Assembly: GCA_020161355.1 (NCBI GenBank)
Contig: JAIUOF010000003.1
Span: forward strand, 248,001 to 312,000
Source: Bacteroidota bacterium
Lineage (GTDB): Bacteria > Bacteroidota > Bacteroidia > Cytophagales > Spirosomataceae
Direction: 5' to 3'
Length of the DNA: 64,000 nucleotides
The notes under the pieces are model-generated. The model ran no database searches. It had not been told where the DNA came from and was given only the letters and a program-made list of their open reading frames with translations. This document shows positions 34,655-43,180 of this stretch, piece after piece (the first letter of the stretch is position 1; every line of letters begins with the position of its first letter). The position numbers and the translations under genes are program-made.

Positions 34655-36376
34655 TTACAAATTCTTTTTATTCAATTCTTCTACAGCAAAATTGGCTGCC
34701 CTTGCAGACAAGGCCATGTAGGTAATCGATGGATTGACACAATTGGAGCTGGTCATACAAGCTCCATCGGTAACGAATACATTTTTCACAGCATGAATCT
34801 GATTATTACCATTTAAGACGGAAGTTTTGGGATCGAGCCCCATACGTGCAGTGCCCATCTCGTGCACACCTACGCCCATGCCTCCGGAATTGTCAAACGA
34901 AACGATATTTTTAAAACCTGCGGTTTCAAGCATTTCGACTGCATCGGCTTTGATTTGCTTCCGCATTTCGAGCTCGTTTTTCTTAAAACCGGCATCAAAA
35001 ACTATTTGAGGCACTCCCCACTTGTCTTTTTTGGAAAAGTCAAGGGTCATTTTGTTTTCATGATATGGTAACACCTCACCAAATCCCATCAAAGCCATGC
35101 TCCATCCGCCCGGTTTGTAGAGCGATTCTTTAAAGTCACCACCAATACCCACAGCATCGGAACCTCTGCCCCAGTTGTTTCTAAAAGCACTCCCCTGGTA
35201 GTCATAACCTCGCAGGAAATTGGCATTTTTTGATTTCTCGTCAATGTTTACATATTTCGGAATAAAAATTCCATTAGGACGTCGACCTTTGTAATATTGA
35301 TCTTCCATGCCTGCATAATCACCCATAGCTCCTACGTGGTAGTGGTGATCCATGATATTATGCCCCAACTCACCGGAGTCATTACCCATTCCGTTGGGAA
35401 AACGGTCAGATTTGGAATTGAGCAAAATCTGTGCGGTGGTCATGGCCGAAGCGTTTAAAAATATGATTTTTGCCTTAAAAATATGCTCCTCAAGGGTTTC
35501 AGTATCAATGACTTTTACGCCAGTGGCTTTTTGGGTAACCGAATCATATAAAACTTCAGAAACTACAGAATTGGGCCTGATTGTAAAGTTTCCTGTGTTG
35601 TTTGCTGCAGGTAGTGTAACGGCATTGGCACTAAAATAGGCACCATAAGGGCAGCCCCTTGAGCAACGATTACGGTTCATACATTTTCCACGACCCATTT
35701 TCAACTGTTCTTCGGTGGGTGCTGTGAGGTGAGCCACCCTTCCAGATGTCACATGGCGGCCTTTGAATTTGCCCATTACTTTCTCCTTAAAATGAGTTTC
35801 GAGGCAGTTCAGCGGCATTACAGGCTGGAACTCGCCGTCAGGCAAATGACTTAAGCCCAATTTTTCTCCACTTATACCCACAAATTTCTCTACATAAGAA
35901 TACCATGGAGCAATATCCTTGTATCTTATGGGCCAGTCAACTGCAATACCTTCACGGGCATTGGCTTCAAAGTCCAGGTCGCTCCATCGATAAGTTTGCT
36001 TGCCCCAAATCAAGGTTCGACCGCCGGTTTGGTGTCCTCTGATCCAGTCAAAAGGTTGCACTTCCTGGTAGGGATTGTCGAGGTCGTTGGTATAAAAATG
36101 TTTGGTGTCTTCACCCACAAATCCACTTCTGATCTGAATATGGTGCTTTTTTCGATCTTCCACAGTAAGATCACCACGATGCTCCTGATCCCAGTGGTCA
36201 TAGTTCATAGTGGGGTAGTCTTCGATGTGATTTACCATGCGACCTTTTTCCAAAACAAGGGTTTTCAGTCCTTTTTCAGAAAGTTCTTTGGCCGACCAAC
36301 TGCCGCTCATGCCTGAGCCGACAACAATGGCATCGTAAGTATTTGTTTGATTGAGTTTGGTATTAAGATTAGCCAT
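34655..36376 (-). CDS. GMC-type FAD oxidoreductase, sugar/alcohol dehydrogenase large subunit
   Basis: 573 aa from the ATG at 36376 (MANLNTKLN). A GTG 30 bp upstream is less likely. FAD site: VVGSGMSGSWSAKEL followed by LEKGR. The C-terminal catalytic region has VHEMGTARMG and NCVNPSITYMALSARAA, as in gluconate- and glucose-3-dehydrogenase-like GMC enzymes. NRNRCSRGCPYGAY in the middle holds two Cys in the arrangement seen in this subfamily. It oxidises a sugar or polyol, with the small subunit encoded just downstream (33-bp gap). No signal peptide of its own, so export by piggy-back on the Tat-type subunit is likely. Confidence 0.9.
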   Translation of the reverse strand: MANLNTKLNQTNTYDAIVVGSGMSGSWSAKELSEKGLKTLVLEKGRMVNHIEDYPTMNYDHWDQEHRGDLTVEDRKKHHIQIRSGFVGEDTKHFYTNDLDNPYQEVQPFDWIRGHQTGGRTLIWGKQTYRWSDLDFEANAREGIAVDWPIRYKDIAPWYSYVEKFVGISGEKLGLSHLPDGEFQPVMPLNCLETHFKEKVMGKFKGRHVTSGRVAHLTAPTEEQLKMGRGKCMNRNRCSRGCPYGAYFSANAVTLPAANNTGNFTIRPNSVVSEVLYDSVTQKATGVKVIDTETLEEHIFKAKIIFLNASAMTTAQILLNSKSDRFPNGMGNDSGELGHNIMDHHYHVGAMGDYAGMEDQYYKGRRPNGIFIPKYVNIDEKSKNANFLRGYDYQGSAFRNNWGRGSDAVGIGGDFKESLYKPGGWSMALMGFGEVLPYHENKMTLDFSKKDKWGVPQIVFDAGFKKNELEMRKQIKADAVEMLETAGFKNIVSFDNSGGMGVGVHEMGTARMGLDPKTSVLNGNNQIHAVKNVFVTDGACMTSSNCVNPSITYMALSARAANFAVEELNKKNL

Positions 36377-36553
36377 TAAAATGATTGAGAGGTTGAAATT
36401 CCCCACAAATTAGGGAAGATTTTCAGAAAAGGCAAAAAAAGGTTAGGTAGCTAGAAAGGATGTATTTTTTAGTTGAAGATTTGAAAAATTAAATTCTTCA
36501 TGACTAAATAATGGTATTCTTAAAAAAACTGCCTATTAAAGACCAGAATAATA

Positions 36554-36561
36554 TAGTTTTG
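36554..36561 (+). promoter_or_regulatory. -7 promoter box (TAGTTTTG)
   Basis: Exact TAnnTTTG match 35 bp before the ATG at 36597. Confidence 0.45.
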
Positions 36562-36596
36562 TTACACAATTTAATTCAAAATTCATATCTCGTTAA

Positions 36597-37631
36597 ATGA
36601 AAAATCCAAGTTACAAAACCTTACTGATTTTATTATTTATTGGCAATAGTTGTTTCGGCCAATATTTTGGACCATTCGACCAACATGACAACCAATTCAA
36701 AACTTATTATGAGCCGTTTAAAAGTGAAGATGAAAAAATCATTAATGTCTGGTATCATTACTTGGTTACTTACAGTGAAAAAGAAAAAAGATATATTTTA
36801 AGGACTTTTCAACCTGAAAAGAGATTGATGCTGACAGAAACAAGGTTTTTGGATAAAAAACTAAAAATAAAAGACGGAAAAGAACTGAGGTTTATCTATT
36901 CTACTTATGACACTGAAATTGGAAATTACGTTAATGACAAGGAGGATGGAAAATGGGTTCAGGTAGATACATCAGGAAAAATCAATGCTATTTATCATTT
37001 TCTTAATGGAAAAAAAGAAGGCATTGGTTACCGATTTTATCCTAACAGGCAAACTGAAAGAAAATACTTTTATCAAAATGACATTCCGATAGGAAGATGG
37101 CAGTATTATCACGAAAATGGGAAGATTGAACATGAAGAAAAATATCTTGACGGAAAACTGGATGGCGAAGTTAATTATTATGATTCCACCGGAATTCTGG
37201 TAGTAACTAAAATATATAAAAAAGGTGACCTTGAAAAAACCTTTAAAATCAAGGAATCAGCAATCGAGGAAGATGAAATTTTACAAGTTTCAGAAAATGC
37301 TCCCCACTTTATTGGAAATTGTAAAAAAAAGCTAAGCCCTGAAGAATTTCAGGAATGTAATCAAAAAGAAATGTACATGTTTTTAGGTGAAAATATTATT
37401 TACCCTACTCTTGCACAAAAACTGAATGTATCGGGAAGAGTCTTTATAAGATTTGTGGTTGAAAAAGATGGTGCAATAGGTGAAATAAAATTATTGACCC
37501 CTTTATGTGAGAGCCTGGAACAGGAAGCAATCAGAGTCATCAAATTGATGCCAAAGTGGGAACCTGGCTATGTGGGTGGAAAACCTGTAAGGGTATTTTA
37601 CAGTATGCCTATCGTATATAAATTGTATTAG
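36597..37631 (+). CDS. Exported MORN-repeat / TonB C-terminal domain protein (paralogue 1)
   Basis: 344 aa. Signal peptide to about residue 21 (LLILLFIGNSCFGQ). Residues about 100-215 hold MORN-type repeats (GKWVQVDTSG, NGKKEGIGYRFYPNR, IGRWQYYHENGKIEHEEKYLDGKLDGEVNYYDSTG). The last about 90 residues are a TonB-C-like domain (NVSGRVFIRFVVEKDGAIGEIKLL, EQEAIRVIKLMPKWEPG, PVRVFYSMPIVYK). No membrane anchor for a TonB role is evident after cleavage, so it is not a canonical energy transducer. The downstream gene 37866-38897 has the same architecture, so the pair arose by tandem duplication. Function unknown. Confidence 0.78.
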   Translation: MKNPSYKTLLILLFIGNSCFGQYFGPFDQHDNQFKTYYEPFKSEDEKIINVWYHYLVTYSEKEKRYILRTFQPEKRLMLTETRFLDKKLKIKDGKELRFIYSTYDTEIGNYVNDKEDGKWVQVDTSGKINAIYHFLNGKKEGIGYRFYPNRQTERKYFYQNDIPIGRWQYYHENGKIEHEEKYLDGKLDGEVNYYDSTGILVVTKIYKKGDLEKTFKIKESAIEEDEILQVSENAPHFIGNCKKKLSPEEFQECNQKEMYMFLGENIIYPTLAQKLNVSGRVFIRFVVEKDGAIGEIKLLTPLCESLEQEAIRVIKLMPKWEPGYVGGKPVRVFYSMPIVYKLY

Positions 37632-37716
37632 TTAAAGACTTTTTATTGGTAATATTTTGAGCTTGTTTTAAGAAAAGGGAAAATATTTCCTTTCTTGAAT
37701 TAAATATTTTGAAAAA

Positions 37717-37730
37717 ATTGTGATCACAAT
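37717..37730. repeat. Perfect 14-bp palindrome (ATTGTGATCACAAT)
   Basis: Exact palindrome about 135 bp before the second paralogue's start. It shares the half-site ATTGTGAT with the inverted repeat at 3657-3682. It could be a dimeric regulator site. Confidence 0.35.
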
Positions 37731-37799
37731 TACTGATTTCTAATTTAATTTTGCTTGATGTTTTTTTTTATAAAATACTATATATCAATATTTTAATAC

Positions 37800-37807
37800 T
37801 AATTTTG
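37800..37807 (+). promoter_or_regulatory. -7 promoter box (TAATTTTG) of paralogue 2
   Basis: Exact TAnnTTTG match 58 bp before the ATG at 37866. A second copy of the same octamer lies at 37746-37753, close to the palindrome, so the start of transcription is uncertain. Confidence 0.4.
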
Positions 37808-37865
37808 AATTAAATAAAAGCTTTTAACTAATGAATCCAATTTTTCACCAAAATTTCAAACTTAC

Positions 37866-38897
37866 ATGAATTCAATATTTTTCAAATTCATCGCACTAAT
37901 AACTTTAATCCAATTCCAAACAAAAGCACAAATTTTACCAGATTCATTAAACAAATCAAATGAAATCTATAGATCAAAATTTGAATCGTTTATGGAAGAA
38001 GGGGAAGAAGGTTTAAGATATTGGAATGATTATATAGTTACTTATAGTAAAATCGAAAAGAGATACGTATTAAGATTTTTTCAAGAAAAAAGACCTTTTT
38101 TACTTTCTGAAACTAGATTCAAAGAGATGAACCTGAATACTAAAGATGGAAGATGCCTTACTCTTAACCCTGAAACCTTAACTTATGATGAAGGTGAATA
38201 TTCAGAAAACCACAAAACTGGCCAATGGATTTCAAAAGACACAATGAACAATACCCTGGCAATTTATTTTTACAACTATGATCTTTTAAGCCAAAATGCA
38301 AGATTTTTCTATCCTAGTGGAGCATTGCAAAAAACTGGACAATATGAGTATGGAAATAATCATGGGACTTGGCTCGAATATTATGAAAATGGTCTCATAA
38401 AGCAGGAAAGAACATTTAATGTTGGAATAATAGACGGAGTGGCAAATTACTACGATAGCACTGGAAATTTAATATTGAAAGATATATTTAATCAAGGTGA
38501 TTTAAAGGAAACTGTCATCGTAAACAAAGAATTATATTCAGAGGAATTAAAAAAAAGGAATTCTTTTTTAAATGAAACAAAAACAGGCATTATTTATAGT
38601 GCAGTTGAAAGGCAACCAGACTTTGTAGGTGGTCACAGTAAAATGTACGATTGGATAAAAGATAATTTAATTTACCCTTTAGAAGAGAAAGACAATAGAA
38701 AAACTGGAAATGTTTATGTAAAATTTATTGTTGAGAAAGACGGTTCGATTGGCGATGTATTAGTTTTAAAAGGATTAGGTTATAATTACGATAAAGAAGC
38801 AATTAGACTTGTAAAAAGTATGCCAAGGTGGAATCCCGGAATACAGTCAGGAAAGCTTGTAAGGGTTTACTTCAATATGCCAATACCTTTTAAATAA
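37866..38897 (+). CDS. Exported MORN-repeat / TonB C-terminal domain protein (paralogue 2)
   Basis: 343 aa with a signal peptide (cleavage after about TKAQ). Same domain order as the preceding gene: MORN-type repeats (ENHKTGQWISKD, YGNNHGTWLEYYENGLIKQE, DGVANYYDSTGNL) then a TonB-C-like domain (TGNVYVKFIVEKDGSIGDVLVL, DKEAIRLVKSMPRWNPG, LVRVYFNMPI). The two proteins match closely across the central SEKEKRY/SKIEKRY region and the TonB-C domain but diverge at the ends, so the duplication is not recent. It is AT-richer than its sister. The hairpin after it belongs mainly to the convergent gene. Function unknown. Confidence 0.75.
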   Translation: MNSIFFKFIALITLIQFQTKAQILPDSLNKSNEIYRSKFESFMEEGEEGLRYWNDYIVTYSKIEKRYVLRFFQEKRPFLLSETRFKEMNLNTKDGRCLTLNPETLTYDEGEYSENHKTGQWISKDTMNNTLAIYFYNYDLLSQNARFFYPSGALQKTGQYEYGNNHGTWLEYYENGLIKQERTFNVGIIDGVANYYDSTGNLILKDIFNQGDLKETVIVNKELYSEELKKRNSFLNETKTGIIYSAVERQPDFVGGHSKMYDWIKDNLIYPLEEKDNRKTGNVYVKFIVEKDGSIGDVLVLKGLGYNYDKEAIRLVKSMPRWNPGIQSGKLVRVYFNMPIPFK

Positions 38898-38898
38898 T

Positions 38899-38930
38899 AA
38901 AAAATGGAAGAGATTTTTGAAATCCCTTCC
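38899..38930 (-). terminator. Hairpin terminator of the dienelactone-hydrolase-like gene
   Basis: GGAAGaGATTT and AAATCcCTTCC pair around TTG, with a minus-strand T-rich tail (ATTTTTTATTATT). Confidence 0.65.
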
Positions 38931-38950
38931 TAAAAAGAATTAAATCTCCC

Positions 38951-39820
38951 TCAATATTTACTTTTCAAATACTTCAAAGCCATACCGTAAGCCACTTCGG
39001 CGTTTTCTTTATCGTATTTTGGGTTACTGGGGTTGGCAAAACCGTGCACACCAGGGAATATTTTGTACTCCAGGCCTTTACCGGCAGCTTTCATGTTTTC
39101 GGCAAATTTCTCAATAACTTCTTTTGAGATGCGGGTTTCGGTAGCAAACAGCCCTAAAACATCAGAATTCAGTTTTTTTAATTCATCAATTTTGTCCACC
39201 GGCATTCCATAATAAATCACGGAGCCAATGTTGTTTTTGCCACCGATTATCGCAGAACGCAATGACCAAGAGCCTCCAAAACACCAGCCAACACTGGCTA
39301 CCTGGGCTTTTGTTCCAGCAAAATCATACCCTGCCTTAACGATATTTATCAGTCTTTCTTCTTTGGTCGAGGATATTAATTTTCCCGCTTCCTGTGGGTC
39401 AGATGTTGATTTTCCGTCGTACATATCGAGAGCCAACACGTTTACATTTTCGCCCAAATCCTTGTAAAACTTATCGGCTTCGCGACGAATGTAATCATTG
39501 AGTCCCCACCATTCCTGATACACAAAAAGCCACTTATTGCTTTTCTTTTTGGCTTTTACCATATAGCCTTTGGCCTCCATACCATCAGCTGCAGGCATGG
39601 TAATTTCCGTACCGATTCCTTCGAAAACAATCGAAACCGGAGCAGGGTGTAAAGCCTGAAACTCAGGATCCATGGCCCATTGCCGCATATCATTCAATGG
39701 TTCTGAATGGCAGATAGTCATGCCGGCGTCTAAGCGAGAAGAAGATTTCGGATTGATCTCTTTTCCGGTAAATAATGAAAAAATGAAAAGTAGCGGTAAG
39801 GTAAAATACAATTTAAGCAT
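38951..39820 (-). CDS. Exported dienelactone hydrolase family protein
   Basis: 289 aa from the ATG at 39820 (MLKLYFTLPLLFIFS), with a signal peptide. A TTG 12 bp upstream is less likely. The alpha/beta-hydrolase core has the GWCFGG nucleophile elbow with Cys (dienelactone-hydrolase type, SVGWCFGGSWSL) and the catalytic His in GVHGFANP. In the place of the usual acidic residue the segment reads GLFATETRIS and is one residue shorter than the common FATEDKWI pattern, so the catalytic Asp may be missing or moved. Substrate unknown; members act on lactones or other esters. It lies in a minus-strand run of genes each with its own terminator. Confidence 0.82.
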   Translation of the reverse strand: MLKLYFTLPLLFIFSLFTGKEINPKSSSRLDAGMTICHSEPLNDMRQWAMDPEFQALHPAPVSIVFEGIGTEITMPAADGMEAKGYMVKAKKKSNKWLFVYQEWWGLNDYIRREADKFYKDLGENVNVLALDMYDGKSTSDPQEAGKLISSTKEERLINIVKAGYDFAGTKAQVASVGWCFGGSWSLRSAIIGGKNNIGSVIYYGMPVDKIDELKKLNSDVLGLFATETRISKEVIEKFAENMKAAGKGLEYKIFPGVHGFANPSNPKYDKENAEVAYGMALKYLKSKY

Positions 39821-39862
39821 AAAATCAATCAATTAAGGTTTCAAATGATACGTAAATAAAAC

Positions 39863-39894
39863 AAAAAAGGTCGCACAGTGTTTTGTACGACCTT
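39863..39894. terminator. Hairpin terminator after the Haem_bd gene
   Basis: AAGGTCG at 39867-39873 pairs with CGACCTT at 39888-39894. T-runs exist on both strands; on the minus strand it follows the stop at 39921. Confidence 0.75.
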
Positions 39895-39920
39895 CATTTT
39901 TTTTAAAATATCTACTGTCC

Positions 39921-40415
39921 TTAAGGCTTCTTTCTTTTCAGTACCAAACTATCAGCGGGATACTGAGCTTTCAAAGAATCCATATTTGCTCGAGCCCAGG
40001 TGATTATTTTCTCCCTTTGTTCGTCAGTAAGTTTGGCACCGGCATGAAGACCAAAATAAGTGTATGAGTCAAGCGGCATCCATTTATCTTCCTGGGATTC
40101 AATCACTTCTTCAAATTTATGATTCTGTACGGCTATAGGCCTTTTTGTAAATTCCGAAAAATTTAGGTGTTTTTTACCATCAGTTACATGGTGATCAAGA
40201 AACCAGGCCACAGGCTGGATATTGGCATACCAGGGATAAGTAGTCTTGTTGCTGTGGCAGTCGTTACAGGCTACAGCCAAAATATCTTTAACTTCCTGAG
40301 AGGTTTCATATTTGGTGTAAACACCATTGGAATTGTCGTCGGAGAGGTTCCGCTCAGGCTTAATAAACTGGATTACAATCAGAATTACAGCTAAAATCGA
40401 AAGTATTTTTTTCAT
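39921..40415 (-). CDS. Haem-binding domain protein (Haem_bd, cytochrome-like)
   Basis: 164 aa. One N-terminal hydrophobic segment (ILSILAVILIVIQF) acts as signal or anchor. The haem motif CNDCHSNKTTYPWY (CxxCH) is followed by IQPVAWFLDHHVTDGKKHLNFSEF, and the second conserved block MPLDSYTYFGLHAGAKLTDEQREKI includes a Met that could be the distal ligand. This order is typical of the Haem_bd family in Bacteroidota. It probably sits in the periplasm as an electron carrier. It is 90 bp downstream of the Cys-rich propeller gene on the same strand, so the two may act together. Confidence 0.85.
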   Translation of the reverse strand: MKKILSILAVILIVIQFIKPERNLSDDNSNGVYTKYETSQEVKDILAVACNDCHSNKTTYPWYANIQPVAWFLDHHVTDGKKHLNFSEFTKRPIAVQNHKFEEVIESQEDKWMPLDSYTYFGLHAGAKLTDEQREKIITWARANMDSLKAQYPADSLVLKRKKP

Positions 40416-40505
40416 ATCAATTAAATATTTAGGATGAATGGTTTTCTAAATCTACAAAAAAATGTCTGAAAATCAATAATCGCCTGATAATTCTCCTAAA
40501 AAATT

Positions 40506-41792
40506 TCAGATGTTTGCCTTTGTAATTGCCAAAGTATTCTTTTTATTTTCTCCCAAAACCTCTCTTGCGATCAATAGTTGTTTCTCCAATAATATTCCTG
40601 AAACATTCATTGTTTTGGATGAGTTTTCGAGCCATTGTGTTTCAGAACTTACTCCGTTACCCAGCTTTTTGAATGCTACCATCGAAAGTTGTTCATCATT
40701 CTTATTTTGTTGCCAAATCAACACCGATAGAGATTTATTGCTTGTAAGCCAGGGTTCTTTGGCAGAAGCTTCATCAATTATGGCCAGTTTTTTACCAGCA
40801 AGTGTTGTCAATCTGTAACCCTGCTCATTTTCGGCTCCTGTAAACCACATCAGATAACCTTCTTTTTGATTTAGAGTTGAAACAGCTCCCTGATGCGGGC
40901 AACCGGCGATTTTCCCATTATCCTGATACACGATTTCAGGTTTAGAAAAAGACAATCCGTTGTCTTTACTCACCATCCGGGCCATGTCTCTGATATCATT
41001 ATTGTTGTCCCGATAAATCACATTGAGATGCTGATTTTTATCCAGATAAAGATTAATCGGGCAGCAGTCGCACACCACAGGGTCGATAATTCTTTCAGGT
41101 TGAAAAACTCCATTTTTTGTTAAAGCCAGACGAAGATTCCTTTCTTCGTGCTTAGTACTGTTTTCTACGTCTTTTAAATAAATTACAGCTACTTCACCAT
41201 TGGGAAGAACGATAGCATCAAAAAAACCTCTCACCAACTTTGCCGGATCGGCATCTATTGCTTTGGGGCTCGTCCAGGTATTTCCATTATCTACTGATTC
41301 ACAGTAAACTATATTTGAAGCACGTTTAGGTCTTTTTCCCGGTTCGGCAGGTACCTCCTCTCTGTTGGAGAAAACAGCCACTAATTTTCCATCTTTTTTA
41401 ACCAATACTTTCGCCCGCATCATTCGACTGTTTCCGACTCCCATACCTCTGAATATTATTTTTTTATCGGAAAAATTAAGGTCTTTGTTTTCACTAAAAG
41501 CAAGGCAAAATGCAACTTCGCCTTTCTCATCTTTTTCTGTCCAGGTAAGCATAGTCTTTTGGTCTGATATCGCCGTAAGCATGGGCATAGCATATGATAA
41601 TGAAGGATCCATTGCAAAATTTACCGGAGTGTCAGTAACCAGATTTCCTCCAGATTGAAAACCAGTCATCTGAAAATCTTGATTTTCTGACCCACAAAGA
41701 GTCATTTCGTGTTTTTTTTGTGTTTTGTCAATATTATAAAATACAAAAAAAACAGATAAAAATAAGGGCAGGGAAATGAGAATTCTGTTCAT
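40506..41792 (-). CDS. Exported sialidase-fold beta-propeller protein with conserved Cys
   Basis: 428 aa, N-terminal signal or anchor (ILISLPLFLSVFFVFYNI). The sequence has the repeat pattern of a sialidase-type propeller, with Asp-box-like SVDNGNTWTSPK and SKDNGLSFSKPE. VVCDCCPINLYL and IAGCPHQGAV give a clustered Cys/His pattern (CxCC and GCPH) that is not needed for sialidase activity. The catalytic Arg triad and Glu/Tyr of true sialidases are not apparent, so I do not call it a sialidase. The Cys/His set could bind a metal or haem; the next gene encodes a Haem_bd protein. Own -7 box at 41852-41859. Confidence 0.72.
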   Translation of the reverse strand: MNRILISLPLFLSVFFVFYNIDKTQKKHEMTLCGSENQDFQMTGFQSGGNLVTDTPVNFAMDPSLSYAMPMLTAISDQKTMLTWTEKDEKGEVAFCLAFSENKDLNFSDKKIIFRGMGVGNSRMMRAKVLVKKDGKLVAVFSNREEVPAEPGKRPKRASNIVYCESVDNGNTWTSPKAIDADPAKLVRGFFDAIVLPNGEVAVIYLKDVENSTKHEERNLRLALTKNGVFQPERIIDPVVCDCCPINLYLDKNQHLNVIYRDNNNDIRDMARMVSKDNGLSFSKPEIVYQDNGKIAGCPHQGAVSTLNQKEGYLMWFTGAENEQGYRLTTLAGKKLAIIDEASAKEPWLTSNKSLSVLIWQQNKNDEQLSMVAFKKLGNGVSSETQWLENSSKTMNVSGILLEKQLLIAREVLGENKKNTLAITKANI

Positions 41793-41851
41793 TTATTCTA
41801 AATAATTAAGATAAAAAAGCAACAAAAAGAATTGATTAGCTTATTGAACTG

Positions 41852-41859
41852 CAAATATA
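41852..41859 (-). promoter_or_regulatory. -7 promoter box (TATATTTG) of the beta-propeller gene
   Basis: Exact TAnnTTTG match on the minus strand 60 bp before the ATG at 41792. Confidence 0.5.
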
Positions 41860-41935
41860 TCTTATTTAGAATTATTTTAAATAACTTTCTACAAATTCTT
41901 TAAATTGTTCGACCAACGGGCAGATTATTCGTATC

Positions 41936-42988
41936 TCATCTTGCATTTCCATATCCAACCAAGGCAATGGATAGCAACATAATGGCTATTCCTGCCAAAA
42001 ATACATTAAAGGTTTTTTGGGAAACGCCTTTCCATTCTTTGAGCCAAAACCCCCAGAAATTGGCGGTTAATATGATTGTTGCCATATGCAAAATCCATGA
42101 TGAGGCTCCATTTCCAAGCTTACTTTCTCCCATACCATAAAAGAAAAACTGAAGAAACCACATGGTGCCGGCAATTCCCGAAAACAAAATATTTGAGGCA
42201 ATTGGAGTTTTGGAATTAATATAATCTCCAAAAGTTTTGTTTTTAAAATTAAGATACATACACCAAATAAAATTGGTTGTAAGCCCTCCCCAAAGCAGCA
42301 CAACATAAGTAACATTGTTTTGAAAAAGTGGATTATTTCCTGCCCTAACGGCAGCATCGGCCATGGGTTTTCCGGCTTCAATACCAAAATTAAAAAACGA
42401 ACTTAATATGCCAGAGATTATGGCTATGATAAGCCCTTTGACCAGATTAAACTCTTTTACAGATAGTTGTTTTTGCTCGTCGGAAAGGTCTTTTTCTTTT
42501 AACATACCTGCCCATCCCAAAATAGCTATTCCAATAATGCAAATCAAAACTCCGGAAAGCACCAACTGACCTCCGTATGTATTGAGCATATCAGAAAAAC
42601 TAACTTTTCCAGCAGTTGGAACAAAATCGTAATAAATGGAAGGCACCAATGCACCAAATGCCGAACAAAAACCCAATACTATAGAATTGCCCAGTGACAT
42701 TCCCAAATACCGCACACCAAGCCCATAAGTAAGGCCACCAATTCCCCACATCAATCCCATCAAAAAAGTAGTGTTTTTTACGTTAGAGGTGGCTTGGGAA
42801 ATGATTTCAGGAAAATTTTCAACTGTAAAATATGCAGCAAAAGGCGGAATAATGAGCCAGGAAAACAGTCCACCTATTATCCAAAAACTTTCCCATGCCC
42901 ACCCTTTCACCTTTTTGAATGGCATATAAAAACTTCCCGAGGAAAAACCTCCGATAGCATGAAAAATTATACCCAGCAGGACGTTCAT
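41936..42988 (-). CDS. rhaT: L-rhamnose/proton symporter
   Basis: 350 aa, ten hydrophobic segments, typical RhaT size. The N-terminus LLGIIFHAIGGFSSGSFYMPFKKVKGWAWESFW and the segment MWGIGGLTYGLGVRYLGMSLGNSIVLGF are RhaT hallmarks. It imports L-rhamnose with H+ through the inner membrane and supplies RhaI. It is 18 kb from the other rha genes here, with its own promoter: -7 box TATATTTG at 43029-43036, preceded by TTG with 17 bp spacing. It is divergent from the giant gene at 43181. Confidence 0.93.
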   Translation of the reverse strand: MNVLLGIIFHAIGGFSSGSFYMPFKKVKGWAWESFWIIGGLFSWLIIPPFAAYFTVENFPEIISQATSNVKNTTFLMGLMWGIGGLTYGLGVRYLGMSLGNSIVLGFCSAFGALVPSIYYDFVPTAGKVSFSDMLNTYGGQLVLSGVLICIIGIAILGWAGMLKEKDLSDEQKQLSVKEFNLVKGLIIAIISGILSSFFNFGIEAGKPMADAAVRAGNNPLFQNNVTYVVLLWGGLTTNFIWCMYLNFKNKTFGDYINSKTPIASNILFSGIAGTMWFLQFFFYGMGESKLGNGASSWILHMATIILTANFWGFWLKEWKGVSQKTFNVFLAGIAIMLLSIALVGYGNAR

Positions 42989-43028
42989 GATTCTTTATTG
43001 TATTATTTTTTGATTAAATTGAAACATA

Positions 43029-43036
43029 CAAATATA
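43029..43036 (-). promoter_or_regulatory. Promoter of rhaT (-7 box TATATTTG with upstream TTG)
   Basis: Exact TAnnTTTG on the minus strand, 41 bp before the ATG at 42988, with TTG 17 bp upstream as a -33 candidate. Best sigma-A-type promoter match in the window. Confidence 0.6.
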
Positions 43037-43127
43037 ATAATCTAAAATAAATACAACTCTCCTTTACTCACCTTGTCTTCAATACATGGGTCTCAAATTA
43101 TGCCCTAAATCATAAAAAATTATTAAG

Positions 43128-43142
43128 TGGCATAAATTTTGC
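43128..43142 (+). promoter_or_regulatory. Sigma-54-type -24/-12 promoter of the giant gene
   Basis: TGGCAT-AAATT-TTGC matches the consensus TGGCAC-N5-TTGC at eight of the nine invariant positions plus spacing: GG at 43129-43130 and GC at 43141-43142 are exactly 12 bp apart. Transcription would start near 43154, giving a leader of about 27 nt before the ATG at 43181. It excludes the in-frame TTG at 43139. Confidence 0.65.
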
Positions 43143-43180
43143 TCTATATGTTGGAATTACGGCACCAAAAAAGTAGGATT

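Noticed and set aside
40510..40818. 102-codon plus-strand open frame
   Set aside because: It lies entirely antisense within the beta-propeller gene, whose frame has coherent family motifs.
43139..43180. Upstream TTG start of the giant gene
   Set aside because: It lies inside the -12 part of the sigma-54-type promoter; the ATG at 43181 begins a proper signal peptide.
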